64,000 nt of DNA, taken from Candidatus Kryptobacter tengchongensis (lineage in GTDB: Bacteria; Bacteroidota; Ignavibacteria; Kryptoniales; Kryptoniaceae). Positions 38,004 through 47,263 of this stretch are shown here, piece after piece. The notes below the pieces were generated by a model. The model worked only from the letters and a program-made list of their open reading frames with translations. It was not told the DNA's origin and did not search any database. The stretch is taken from contig FAON01000012.1 in the NCBI GenBank assembly GCA_001485605.1, positions 124,001-188,000 on the forward strand. The letters run 5' to 3'. The position numbers and the translations under genes were made by a program. Numbering within the stretch: the first letter of the stretch is position 1; each line of letters begins with the position of its first letter.

Positions 38004-39539
38004 ATGAAACGGCGCCCAATTTACAGGTTGATTCTTATTTTTACCCTTATACTCGTTCAAATCCTATTCTCTCAAAATCTTGAAAAAATTCTTATCCTAC
38101 ACTGGAATGATTTTCACTCTCAAAATATACCGATGCGCTCAATCTGTGGTGATTCCACATGCTACATCGGTGGAACCGCTAACCTTCTTGGTTTAATAAA
38201 TAAGTTTAGAAATGAAGAGAAAAACGTACTCGTTCTAAATGCTGGCGATGATTTTCAAGGAACGCCAATTTCTTCACTTACAAAAGGAAGATCACAAATT
38301 GAATTAATGAATTTGATAAATCCAGATGCGATGACACTTGGAAACCATGAATTTGATTATGGAAGAAATGCACTTGAAGAAAATCTAAAAATTGCAAAGT
38401 TTGAAGTCATCAGCGCTAATCTCTGGGACAAAAGAAAAGGAAAACTCTTCGTAAAACCATACATCGTTAAAAAACTTGGTAAAGCAAAAATCGGCGTGAT
38501 AGGTTTGATAACTCCCGAACTGTTTAAACTTTCTCTTAAAGAAAACCTCAAAGACCTTGAACTTCTTAACACCGAAAGAGTTTTAAAGCAATATATAAAC
38601 GAACTTAAAAATAAAGAAAAAGTTGATCTAATAATTGCACTAACACATATCGGCGTAAATGAAGACTCAATCCTTGCAACAAAATTTCCGGAAATAAAAA
38701 TTATAATCGGAGGGCATAGCCATACAGTTTTACAAGAACCGAAAATCGTAAATAATGTAATTATCTGTCAAGCGGGTTCAAGAGGTGAATATCTCGGGTA
38801 CCTTGAGGTATCTATTGATCTTGATGGAGATTCAGTCTATTCATATAAGGGGAAATTGATTCGTGTAATTAATGGAATTGTAAAACCAGATGAAACTGCG
38901 CTGAAAAAGGTTGAAGAACTTGAAAAAATGGTTGACAAAGAATTTGGTCAAGTCATCGGAAAACTTGAAGTTGATTGGAAAAGAAATTTTTATGGTGAAA
39001 GTAATCTTGGAAACTGGGAAGCTGATGTAATGCGTGAATTCGCAAAAACTGATATAGCATTCCAAAATTCAGGAGGATTAAGAAAAGATCTACCTAAAGG
39101 AGATATAAAAGTTAGAGATATATGGGAGATAAATCCATTTGGAAATACATTCGTTGTTTTTGAGGTTGACGGAAAAACATTAAAAAATATGATTGAATGG
39201 CAAGCATCTGGCAAAGCTGAACTTATGCAAGTTTCTGGGCTTAAAATAGTGATTGACTCAAGAAAAAACATTGGCGAAAGAGTTGTATCAATTGAAGTCG
39301 GCGGGAAACCACTTGATGAAAATAAAATATACTCAATCGTCACGAACAACTGGGTTGCAGATCATCTTTATGATTTATTCGGAATCCCACAAAATAGCGT
39401 TAAAGTGAAAAACCTTGGTGTAGTTGATAGAGATGTTTTTATTGAAGCGGTGAAAAAGCAGAAAATAATAAAATCCGAAGTTGAAGGAAGAATAATAGAT
39501 ATTTCAAAACAAAGAGGGGAACCAAATAATGAATATTGA
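38004..39539 (+). CDS. Secreted 5'-nucleotidase/metallophosphoesterase (UshA family)
   Basis: 511 residues. Signal peptide YRLILIFTLILVQILFS. The calcineurin-like metal site is built from HWNDFHSQ, NAGDDFQGTP, MTLGNHEFDYG, ALTHIGVNED and IGGHSHT. The C-terminal 5'-nucleotidase domain (from about residue 325) has NLEADVMRE-like NWEADVMREF and the IWEINPFGNTFVVFEVDG region. It hydrolyses nucleotides or UDP-sugars in the periplasm, for nucleoside uptake and salvage together with the PNP-type enzyme. It overlaps the DUF4013 gene by 11 bp. Confidence 0.92.
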   Translation: MKRRPIYRLILIFTLILVQILFSQNLEKILILHWNDFHSQNIPMRSICGDSTCYIGGTANLLGLINKFRNEEKNVLVLNAGDDFQGTPISSLTKGRSQIELMNLINPDAMTLGNHEFDYGRNALEENLKIAKFEVISANLWDKRKGKLFVKPYIVKKLGKAKIGVIGLITPELFKLSLKENLKDLELLNTERVLKQYINELKNKEKVDLIIALTHIGVNEDSILATKFPEIKIIIGGHSHTVLQEPKIVNNVIICQAGSRGEYLGYLEVSIDLDGDSVYSYKGKLIRVINGIVKPDETALKKVEELEKMVDKEFGQVIGKLEVDWKRNFYGESNLGNWEADVMREFAKTDIAFQNSGGLRKDLPKGDIKVRDIWEINPFGNTFVVFEVDGKTLKNMIEWQASGKAELMQVSGLKIVIDSRKNIGERVVSIEVGGKPLDENKIYSIVTNNWVADHLYDLFGIPQNSVKVKNLGVVDRDVFIEAVKKQKIIKSEVEGRIIDISKQRGEPNNEY

Positions 39540-40227
39540 AAGGGGTTTTAGATTTGTTTTCCAAGAAAGAAATTGGTTTGGGAAAATCATTGTCGGTGGT
39601 GTGATGATGCTTTTCTCCTTTTTGATAATTCCACTTTTAATTTACTACGGTTATCTCGTTGAAGTCGCAAAACGAACAATAAAAGAAGAGCAACAACTAC
39701 TCCCCGAATGGGATGAAATTGGACGAAAGCTTGCAAATGGTTTCAAACTGGCTGTAATAATCATAGTTTATCTGATACCCTTTTTTATCCTGCTTGGGAT
39801 CTCATTCCCATTCAGCACATTGGAATTTGAAAATTTTAAAAGCAGAGAAATAATCACATATATTATGCCTCTTCCACCAAATCTATTTCTCAAATGGGAA
39901 CTAACAGGAATTTCATTTTTACTTTTTCTCTCCTCACTTGTTTATATCATCCTTTTCGCTTTGATTTTACCATTTATCATTGGGAAATTCGCTGAAAACG
40001 AATCAATAAATGATGCGTTTGCAATATCAGATATTTTTTCAATGTTTAGAGATAATATCGGTGATGCGATCATAGTTTTCCTGCTGACAATTTTCCTTCA
40101 ACTTCTCGCTTCGCTTGGCTTTGTCCTTTGCTTCGTTGGGATACTTCTAACTGGATTTTGGGCGAGCATTGTTCAGTATTATCTTTATGGTGAACTTTAC
40201 AAGAAAGCCAAAACAACTAAAGTATAA
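39529..40227 (+). CDS. DUF4013 domain membrane protein
   Basis: 232 residues with about four to five transmembrane helices. The start RGFRFVFQERNWFGKIIVGG and YYGYLVEVAKRTIKEEQQLLPEWD are the recognisable DUF4013 features. The function of this family is unknown. ATG 39529 is inside the end of the nucleotidase gene, suggesting translational coupling. Confidence 0.82.
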   Translation: MNIERGFRFVFQERNWFGKIIVGGVMMLFSFLIIPLLIYYGYLVEVAKRTIKEEQQLLPEWDEIGRKLANGFKLAVIIIVYLIPFFILLGISFPFSTLEFENFKSREIITYIMPLPPNLFLKWELTGISFLLFLSSLVYIILFALILPFIIGKFAENESINDAFAISDIFSMFRDNIGDAIIVFLLTIFLQLLASLGFVLCFVGILLTGFWASIVQYYLYGELYKKAKTTKV

Positions 40228-40266
40228 AAACAACTTCAACTATTTAAAAACAAAGACGAAGATAAG

Positions 40267-40518
40267 ATGGAAAAAATTGAAAAGAAGAAGTTTGGTTTTA
40301 TTGAATTCCGAGCTCAAAAATTAAATGAAAAATTTACACGCATTGAAATAGATTTCAAGGGTCGCCACATCTGGACAACATGCAAAAATGGTGAAGAAAA
40401 AGAAGCAATCGTTGAACTTTTAAAAGAACTTTTTGAAGATGAGATTGAATCACTTTTAAAGATATGTTCCGAATTCAAAATAGACATCAGAAAAATTATT
40501 AAATCCGAAAAAACATAA
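40267..40518 (+). CDS. Small protein of unknown function
   Basis: 83 residues, highly charged, with no signal or membrane segment. An N-terminal beta-rich half (FGFIEFRAQKLNEKFTRIEID) leads to a helical C-terminus. I recognise no family. It lies 39 bp after the DUF4013 gene and 83 bp before the LolA-like gene; AAGACGAAGATAAG provides only a weak ribosome site. Codon use is like its neighbours, so it is probably real. Confidence 0.6.
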   Translation: MEKIEKKKFGFIEFRAQKLNEKFTRIEIDFKGRHIWTTCKNGEEKEAIVELLKELFEDEIESLLKICSEFKIDIRKIIKSEKT

Positions 40519-40601
40519 ACCCCTGAAACGAATTAAACTTTTGAATCGTCAAAACTTTTGAACTTGATTTTCAAGATGAAAATTTAGAATAAAACTTTAC
40601 C

Positions 40602-41354
40602 ATGAAAATACGCACTTTCATTTCTTTCATGATTTTACCACTCCTTTCCATCCAAGCCACAGCTCAATCCCCGCAAGAAATAATAAAAAAATCAGAAAAT
40701 CAAATAAAAGGAAAAACATCCTACGGCATCGTTGAGATGACAATAATCACCCCCGATTTTAAAAGGACTTTGAAGATGGAAGGATGGTGGATTGGAAATG
40801 AAAAAGCATTGATTGAGATAAAATATCCTAAAAAAGAAGAAGGGAACAAAACCCTAAAGATTGGCAAAGAGATTTGGCTTTACTTGCGGAATACAGAAAG
40901 TTTGATCAAAATTCCCCCATCTATGATGTTACAATCGTGGAATGGCTCCGACTTTACTTATGATGATCTTGTTCGGGAATCAAACCTTGAAAGAGATTAC
41001 GAAATGAAAATCATTTCTTCCAGCGATACTGTAAATTCTGAAATCTGCTGGAAAATAGAACTCATCCCCAAACCGCAAGCCCCCGTCATTTGGGGAAAAA
41101 TTATTTACTGGGTGAGAAAATCAGATTATTTGCCTGCAAGAATTGATTATTATGATGAAAAAGGAAAACTTGTAAGATATATGGAATTTTATGATGTGAA
41201 GGAATTCCATAGTAAAAAACTTCCTGCAAAATGGGTGATGTATAACAACATTGAAAAAGGGCGAAGAACCGAATTTACGCTAATAGATATTAAGTTTGAT
41301 ATAAAAATAGATGAAAAAATTTTCTCCTTCAAAGAACTTGAGAAAAGAAGATGA
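40602..41354 (+). CDS. LolA-like outer-membrane lipoprotein-sorting protein
   Basis: 250 residues with signal peptide (KIRTFISFMILPLLSIQATA, cut before QSPQE). The fold is the half-barrel of the LolA/TP0789 group: RTLKMEGWWIGNEKALIEI, NKTLKIGKEIWLYLRNTESLIKIPPSMM, SWNGSDFTYDDLVRES and a C-terminal TEFTLIDIKFD strand. It starts the five-gene group lolA-like/permease/permease/ATPase/barrel and ends 4 bp before the first permease. The family carries lipid-modified cargo across the periplasm. This type differs from classical LolA and probably serves a dedicated exporter. Confidence 0.88.
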   Translation: MKIRTFISFMILPLLSIQATAQSPQEIIKKSENQIKGKTSYGIVEMTIITPDFKRTLKMEGWWIGNEKALIEIKYPKKEEGNKTLKIGKEIWLYLRNTESLIKIPPSMMLQSWNGSDFTYDDLVRESNLERDYEMKIISSSDTVNSEICWKIELIPKPQAPVIWGKIIYWVRKSDYLPARIDYYDEKGKLVRYMEFYDVKEFHSKKLPAKWVMYNNIEKGRRTEFTLIDIKFDIKIDEKIFSFKELEKRR

Positions 41355-41358
41355 AATC

Positions 41359-42585
41359 ATGTTCTTCTTAAAAATTGCATGGCGAAATATATGGAGAAAC
41401 AAGCGAAGAACAATTATCACTATTACCGCCATTGCCTTCGCTACCACTATAACGGTTATAATGAGAGGGATACAACTCGGAACCTATGATTACCTCATAC
41501 GAACAATAGCGGGCAATTATTCTGGTTATATTCAGATCCAAAGCAAAGGATACAGCGAAGATCCATCTCTTCGTAAAACATTTATATATTCCGATGAAAT
41601 AAAAAAGATAATTAAATCAACCCCCGATATTATAGCCTATGCCCCAAGGTTATACGCTGATGTAATGATAAGTTCGGGTGAAAATTCTTACGGTGGGATA
41701 ATTTACGGGATTGATCCAGAAATTGAGTTCAATTTTTCAAATTTCCACAAGAAAATAAAACATGGAAGATTTTTACGCAAAGATTCTTCTTACGAGGTTC
41801 TCCTCGGGGATAAGTTATTTGAAAACCTGAAAATCAAACTCGGTGACGAAATTATTATACTTAGTCAAGGCTTTGATGGAGCTTTATGGGATATGAAATT
41901 CAAAGTTGTTGGTGTTATAAAACTTGGCTATACAGAGCTTGACAATGCTGTTATATTTATGAATTTAAAAGACGCACAGGAATTTTTATCTGCGGAAAAT
42001 AGAGTTAGCGTCATAGCAATTTTGATATCAGAACTTGAAAAAATAGAAAAAATCAAACGAAAACTTTCAGAAGAACTCAACTCTAAAAGTTTAGTTGCCT
42101 TATCCTGGGAAGATGTGATGGTTGAATTAAAACAATCAATTGAGTTTGACAATGCAAGTGGAGTTTTGTTTCTGGCATTTTTAATTATAATAGTTGCTTT
42201 TGGAATTCTCAATACGATATCAATGTCAGTCGTCGAAAGATTCAATGAATTTGGCATATCTCTTGCGATAGGTTTTAAAAACCAAAAGCTTGTCTTGATT
42301 GTTTTACTTGAAATCCTTTTCATCGTCCTCATAGGTATATTGCTTGGAAGTTTACTTGGTGGAATTTTTAATTATTACCTTATAAAAAATCCAATAGTTC
42401 TCACAGGCGATTTCGCTTCAGTATATGAGGAGTTTGGTATTGAGCCAAAATTTGTCTCTTCTTTGAAACCAAGGATATTTATAAATACCGGATTATCCAT
42501 TTTGATTGTTTCACTCATTTCAAGCGTAATCCCACTTTATAGAGTTTACAAACTTGAGCCATTAAAGGGAATAAGGTTTACATGA
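41359..42585 (+). CDS. LolC/E-like ABC transporter permease 1 (FtsX/MacB fold)
   Basis: 408 residues from ATG 41359, five bases after the LolA-like stop; an ATG at 41311 lies inside that gene. The N-terminal IAWRNIWRNKRRT is the typical cytoplasmic start of this class. Helix one is followed by a large periplasmic MacB_PCD domain (to about residue 265) and three C-terminal helices. It overlaps permease 2 by 4 bp (ATGA). With the ATPase at 43804-44490 it forms a LolCDE/MacB-type mechanotransmission exporter, extracting substrate from the outer leaflet of the inner membrane. Confidence 0.9.
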   Translation: MFFLKIAWRNIWRNKRRTIITITAIAFATTITVIMRGIQLGTYDYLIRTIAGNYSGYIQIQSKGYSEDPSLRKTFIYSDEIKKIIKSTPDIIAYAPRLYADVMISSGENSYGGIIYGIDPEIEFNFSNFHKKIKHGRFLRKDSSYEVLLGDKLFENLKIKLGDEIIILSQGFDGALWDMKFKVVGVIKLGYTELDNAVIFMNLKDAQEFLSAENRVSVIAILISELEKIEKIKRKLSEELNSKSLVALSWEDVMVELKQSIEFDNASGVLFLAFLIIIVAFGILNTISMSVVERFNEFGISLAIGFKNQKLVLIVLLEILFIVLIGILLGSLLGGIFNYYLIKNPIVLTGDFASVYEEFGIEPKFVSSLKPRIFINTGLSILIVSLISSVIPLYRVYKLEPLKGIRFT

Positions 42586-43793
42586 TTTTGAAACTTGCAT
42601 GGCGAAATATATGGAGAAACAAGCGAAGAACGCTTATCGTGATGCTTTCAATTATTGTGAGTGTTTCAGTTCTTTTACTTGTAGACACTTTATCAGTCGG
42701 TATGGTAAAGCAAATGCTTGACAATCAGATCAACATCCACATTTCGCACATACAGGTGCATAAAAAGGGATTTAAAGATGATAAAACAGTTAAAAATTAT
42801 ATTCCAGATGATTTAAAAGTTGAAAAAGCGATAACTGAAACAAAAGAAATAAAATCTTACAGCAAACGCATAATAACTTATGGAATGATAAATAGCGCAT
42901 ATAACTCTTCATCTGCTATCATAGTTGGAGTTCAACCCGACAAAGAAAAATCCATAACGATAATATCAAATTCAATATCCAAGGGGAGATACCTTGAAAA
43001 TGAGAACGAAATTTTATTGAGTAAAAAACTTGCGCAAAAATTAAATGTTGAAATTGGAGACAAAGTTGTTCTTATGGTTTCGGATGTTGATGGAAACATC
43101 TCCTCAGAACTTTTTAGAGTTGTTGGACTTTACGAATCGCCATATTCAGAATTTGACAAACTTCATGTATATATTGTGATTCAAGATGCGCAGAAAATTT
43201 TAAAACTTGATGATAAAGTTATTGAGTTTGCTATAATAGTTAAAGATTCAAAGTATGTAAACCATGTTAAAGAAAGACTTGTCCAAAAACTTGGTGATTT
43301 ATATGAGGTTTTAACATATGCAGATGTCGCCCCGTTTATAAGCATTATGCTTGATATATATTATCAAATGATATGGATTTATTACCTTATTTTCGGAGTT
43401 GCTGTTTGTTTTGGAGTCATAAACATAATGCTTATGTCTGTTTTTGAAAGGGTAAGAGAGTTTGGTGTGCTTAAAGCAATAGGAATGAAAAATAAAGACA
43501 TTTTTTTGTTAATAATGACTGAATCATTTATTATTGGTGTTCTTGGGACTATTATTGGGCTTGCACTTGGATTTGCGCTTTATATACCACTTTCAAAATC
43601 TGGAATTGACCTCGGAATTTTCGCAGAAAGCTTGGCGTGGTATGGAGTCGGAAGAGTTATCTACCCGGTTTTAACCAATTTCACACTTGCTCTTGTAGCA
43701 TTCACTATGCCGTTCATGTCCTTGATTGGAGCAATCTATCCAGCTGTTAAATCAATTAAAATTGAACCAGTTGAAGCCATAAAATATATCTGA
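42582..43793 (+). CDS. LolC/E-like ABC transporter permease 2 (FtsX/MacB fold)
   Basis: 403 residues, same architecture as permease 1: LAWRNIWRNKRRT start, one helix, a periplasmic domain and three C-terminal helices (INIMLMSVFERVREFGVLKAIGMKNKDI is the conserved FtsX segment). The first 37 bases of the shared motif are identical in the two genes at the DNA level, although the rest has diverged widely (see findings). The stop lies 10 bp before the ATPase start. Confidence 0.9.
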   Translation: MILKLAWRNIWRNKRRTLIVMLSIIVSVSVLLLVDTLSVGMVKQMLDNQINIHISHIQVHKKGFKDDKTVKNYIPDDLKVEKAITETKEIKSYSKRIITYGMINSAYNSSSAIIVGVQPDKEKSITIISNSISKGRYLENENEILLSKKLAQKLNVEIGDKVVLMVSDVDGNISSELFRVVGLYESPYSEFDKLHVYIVIQDAQKILKLDDKVIEFAIIVKDSKYVNHVKERLVQKLGDLYEVLTYADVAPFISIMLDIYYQMIWIYYLIFGVAVCFGVINIMLMSVFERVREFGVLKAIGMKNKDIFLLIMTESFIIGVLGTIIGLALGFALYIPLSKSGIDLGIFAESLAWYGVGRVIYPVLTNFTLALVAFTMPFMSLIGAIYPAVKSIKIEPVEAIKYI

Positions 43794-43803
43794 AAAAAAA
43801 TTT

Positions 43804-44490
43804 ATGACAATAATTAAGACGGAAAATTTAACAAAAATCTATTCTGACGGAAAAGTTGAAGTGGTAGCTTTAAAGGATGTCAGCCTTGAAATTTTGTCTG
43901 GTGAATTCATTGTAATTGCAGGACCATCTGGCTCTGGCAAAACAACACTTTTAAATCTAATCGGTGGGCTTGATAAACCAACCAAAGGAAAGGTCTATCT
44001 TGAAGGCAAAGATATAACAGTGATGAAAAGAGAGGAACTTTCGGATTTAAGATTAAGAAAAATTGGCTTTATTTTTCAAGCTTATAATTTAATTCCTGTT
44101 TTGACCGTTTTTGAAAATGTGGAATTGCCACTTGTTTTGCTTGGGATTTCAGAAAAAGAGAGATTTGAAAGAGTTATGGAAGTTTTGAAAGCCCTTGGTA
44201 TAGCAGAACTTGTGAATAAAAAACCAAATGAAATAAGCGGGGGACAACAGCAAAGGGTCGCAATTGCAAGAGCAATTGTTACAGAACCAGCAATAGTTCT
44301 TGCAGATGAACCAACAGCACACCTTGATTCAAAAACGGGTGGAATGTTAATTGATATAATGCAGGAAATGAATCAGACACGAAGAATAACTTTTGTGATC
44401 TGCTCACACGACCCACAGGTAATTCAAAGAGCAAGAAGATTAATTAAATTAAGGGATGGGATGGTTGAAAGCGATGAAAAGTTATGGTAA
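43804..44490 (+). CDS. LolD/MacB-like ABC transporter ATPase
   Basis: 228 residues. Walker A GPSGSGKTTLLNLIGGLDKP, Q-loop FIFQAYNLIPVLTVFENV, signature ISGGQQQRVAIARAIV, Walker B IVLADEPTAHLDSKTG and the H-loop CSHDP. The QAYNLIPVLT segment and the length match the LolD/MacB subclass. It powers the two permeases directly upstream. The end overlaps the barrel gene by 17 bp. Confidence 0.93.
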   Translation: MTIIKTENLTKIYSDGKVEVVALKDVSLEILSGEFIVIAGPSGSGKTTLLNLIGGLDKPTKGKVYLEGKDITVMKREELSDLRLRKIGFIFQAYNLIPVLTVFENVELPLVLLGISEKERFERVMEVLKALGIAELVNKKPNEISGGQQQRVAIARAIVTEPAIVLADEPTAHLDSKTGGMLIDIMQEMNQTRRITFVICSHDPQVIQRARRLIKLRDGMVESDEKLW

Positions 44491-45622
44491 AATTGTCCTA
44501 TTGCTCATATATCTTGCCGAGATATGCTTCACACAGCAATTTGATTTTTCAGGCTATATTTTAAATTTTTCAATCTATCAAAACCTTAAAACCGAATTTG
44601 CAAGATCATTTAACATTGATAAAAATCTATTTCTGATACTTGGACGAATTCGCCTTCGCCCCGAATTCAAATTTCAGCATGAAAGCAGTATTTACCTTGA
44701 ATATGAAATTTCAACATTTTTCCATTCCGCAAAACTGTTTTTCAATCCTAATGAAATTACTCTACGAAGACAACTTTACAAGTTAAAATGGAATTTAATT
44801 AATGAACAAAACATTAAAGCGTATCACTTCGTTGACAGATTTTATTTTAGAAAAGATTTTGATTTTGGAAATCTGATAATAGGAAGACAGAGAATTTCCT
44901 GGGGAACCGGAAGAATTTGGAATCCAACCGATCTTTTCAATCCCATAAACCCAGCGGATTTCAGCAAAATTGAAAAAGATGGGGCAGATGCGCTTACAAT
45001 GAAAATTTACCTTGGGAATTTCACTGATCTTCATTTTGTTTTTAACCCGAGCGATAAATTTAAAAATAATAACTTTGGCTTTCGTTTGAGGTCAAACTTG
45101 AGAAAAATTGACTTTTCCTTTATGTCTGGGATCTTTGATAAACGAGCGATTGCAGGTTTTGACTTCGCTGGAAATTTTTTCAATGCGGGTATAAGAGGTG
45201 AAGCTATAATTTCGGCTGACTTAAAAAATTTAAATTCAAACTTTACAAAATTTGTTCTTGGCTTTGATAATCAATTTACAAAAGGTTTATATGCCTTGAT
45301 TGAATACTATTTTAACGGTGAAGGCAAAACCAAGAAAGAAGAATATGAGATAGAGCGACTGATAAAAGGAGAAATTTTAAATTTGAGCAAAAACTATGTC
45401 TATTCATCTGTGATTTATAACTTTAACCCAATTTTATCTCTTTCTTTATCTGCGAATAAAAACCTAAATGATAAAAGCGGATTTATAAGCTCACTTATTC
45501 ACTGCTCACTGTCTGATAACTCAGAACTTGGTTTAGGAGTGATTTTATTTTTTGGGGACAGTGGCGATGAATACTGGTATTATTCAACATCTGTATTTTT
45601 GAAAATCCAACTTTTCTTTTGA
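44474..45622 (+). CDS. Predicted outer-membrane beta-barrel of the LolCDE-like cassette
   Basis: 382 residues from ATG 44474; an in-frame ATG at 44456 is inside the ATPase gene. A signal peptide KSYGKIVLLLIYLAEICFTQ leads to a barrel of alternating strands. A conserved motif GRQRISWGTGRIWNPTDLFNP (split here near GRIWNP) is reminiscent of DUF1302-type barrels, which also occur beside LolA-like/permease cassettes. It ends in a strand with terminal QLFF, a good Bam recognition end. It may be the outer-membrane exit or anchor for the exporter. Substrate unknown. Confidence 0.75.
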   Translation: MKSYGKIVLLLIYLAEICFTQQFDFSGYILNFSIYQNLKTEFARSFNIDKNLFLILGRIRLRPEFKFQHESSIYLEYEISTFFHSAKLFFNPNEITLRRQLYKLKWNLINEQNIKAYHFVDRFYFRKDFDFGNLIIGRQRISWGTGRIWNPTDLFNPINPADFSKIEKDGADALTMKIYLGNFTDLHFVFNPSDKFKNNNFGFRLRSNLRKIDFSFMSGIFDKRAIAGFDFAGNFFNAGIRGEAIISADLKNLNSNFTKFVLGFDNQFTKGLYALIEYYFNGEGKTKKEEYEIERLIKGEILNLSKNYVYSSVIYNFNPILSLSLSANKNLNDKSGFISSLIHCSLSDNSELGLGVILFFGDSGDEYWYYSTSVFLKIQLFF

Positions 45623-45712
45623 CATTTTAACTTTAAAATCCGGGGCTAAATTGATTTTTTTTGCTTAACTTGATAAATTAAAGCAAAATTTAATAAAAGA
45701 TCCCATTTCTAA

Positions 45713-47263
45713 ATGATGATAGATAAACCACTTTCTCCAGAACCAATTGTAAAACTCGTTAAATATTTCCCTAACCCATTTAAAAATGTGATTGCAACAG
45801 CAAGAACCTGTTATTCATCAAAGGGGATAATAAAAGACGAAGATATTGACCTTAACAAATACATTGATCTTGCAAAAAGTATTTATGAAGCTGGACATCA
45901 TACGACCTTTCAACATGCACATTTTCAATTCGCTATTGAAAATGTCTCAAGATATTTCATCTGGTCATTTCTTCACAGTCACCCGTTTTACAACTCAGAA
46001 CAGGTTTCACAAAGATATGTAGAGGTTAAACCGGGCAATTACTTTATACCACCGCTTGATGCGAAGGCACTTGAAATTTATATATCAACCGTTGAATTCC
46101 AAAATGAGGCATATAAAAAATTAACAGATATTCTTCTTCCCATCGTTGAAAGCGAGTATTATAAAAGATTTCCGGCACGAAAATTCAATCAGGAGAAATA
46201 TAAAAGAGATATAAAAAGAAAAGCACAGGAAATTGCCAGATATGTCCTCCCAATTGCTACATTTGCATATCTTTACCACACCGTAAGCGCAATTACAATT
46301 TTAAGATATTACAAACTCTGCAATCAATTTGATGTCCCGTTTGAACAGAAAATCGTTGTTGGGAAATTAATTGATGAGATTTTAAAAGTTGATCCAAACT
46401 ACAGAATCGTCCTTGAAGAACCAATTGACGAAAAAGATCTTGTTGAATTTAATTTTGTCCAGAGTTTGGAAGGAAGCAACTTATCAAAAGAATTTGCAAA
46501 AGAATTTGACAAATCGCTCAACGGTAAAATTTCACTTTTAATTGACTACAAACCCAACGCTGAAAAAATCCTCGCTGACTCTGCAAGGGAGATATTTGGA
46601 CTACCATCAACTGCTCTGAGCGATGACGAAGCGATAACACTTATTTTAAACCCATCAATAAATAAAATCCTTGCTGAATCTCTTGTCCTTACAACACACA
46701 GCAAGATTTCAAGGGCAATGTTTCATGTTTCATATACATTTAAAAAGAAATTGAGCCACACAGCGGACTCCCAAGATCAAAGGCATCGCATGACCCCAGC
46801 GTCAAGACCAATTTTAATGTGTCAAGTTTCGGATGAGCCGGATTTCATAACCCCTGCTTTAATTTTGCAAAATGATTTAGCCTTTAAATTTTACACAGAG
46901 GTAATGGAAAAAATTTGGGAAAACATTAACAAATTAAGAAGCCTGGGTGTTCCACCAGAATTTGCGCTTTATCTTTTGCCAAACGCTGTTAGCATAAGAT
47001 TCACAGAATCAGGTGATCTTTTAAACCTACATCACAAATATGCGATGAGACTCTGCTATAACGCACAAGAGGAGATATGGCGTGCCTCGTTTGAGGAAGT
47101 TCAGCAAATTTCCGAGATTCATCCAAAGATCGGCAAATTCCTTCTCCCTCCGTGCTCAATCAGGGAAATCGCAAATGTAAAACCCATTTGCCCAGAAGGA
47201 CCAAGGTTTTGCGGTGTGAAAGTATGGAAATTAAAACCAAATGAGTATTCAAGATCAATATGA
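45713..47263 (+). CDS. Double-length (tandem) ThyX-like FAD-dependent thymidylate synthase
   Basis: 516 residues, twice the usual ThyX length. Each half looks like a ThyX domain. Half one: GHHTTFQH at 61-68 and the degenerate signature SHPFYNSEQVSQRY at 89-102. Half two (from about 275): THSKISRAMFHVSYTFKKK and an intact RHR at 357-359, but with a shortened tail (RHRMTPASRP) in place of NExSxRY. ThyX uses FAD, NADPH and methylene-THF to methylate dUMP. It overlaps the DUF2400 gene by 4 bp. It may act as a pseudo-dimer with split active sites; activity on dUMP is inferred. Confidence 0.8.
   Translation: MMIDKPLSPEPIVKLVKYFPNPFKNVIATARTCYSSKGIIKDEDIDLNKYIDLAKSIYEAGHHTTFQHAHFQFAIENVSRYFIWSFLHSHPFYNSEQVSQRYVEVKPGNYFIPPLDAKALEIYISTVEFQNEAYKKLTDILLPIVESEYYKRFPARKFNQEKYKRDIKRKAQEIARYVLPIATFAYLYHTVSAITILRYYKLCNQFDVPFEQKIVVGKLIDEILKVDPNYRIVLEEPIDEKDLVEFNFVQSLEGSNLSKEFAKEFDKSLNGKISLLIDYKPNAEKILADSAREIFGLPSTALSDDEAITLILNPSINKILAESLVLTTHSKISRAMFHVSYTFKKKLSHTADSQDQRHRMTPASRPILMCQVSDEPDFITPALILQNDLAFKFYTEVMEKIWENINKLRSLGVPPEFALYLLPNAVSIRFTESGDLLNLHHKYAMRLCYNAQEEIWRASFEEVQQISEIHPKIGKFLLPPCSIREIANVKPICPEGPRFCGVKVWKLKPNEYSRSI

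Noticed and set aside
40519-40601. Operator repeat upstream of the LolA-like gene
   Set aside because: AACTTTTGAA occurs twice, but it is AT-rich and short enough to be chance.
41928-42332. 134-codon minus-strand ORF within permease 1
   Set aside because: Antisense shadow; the permease reading frame is clear.
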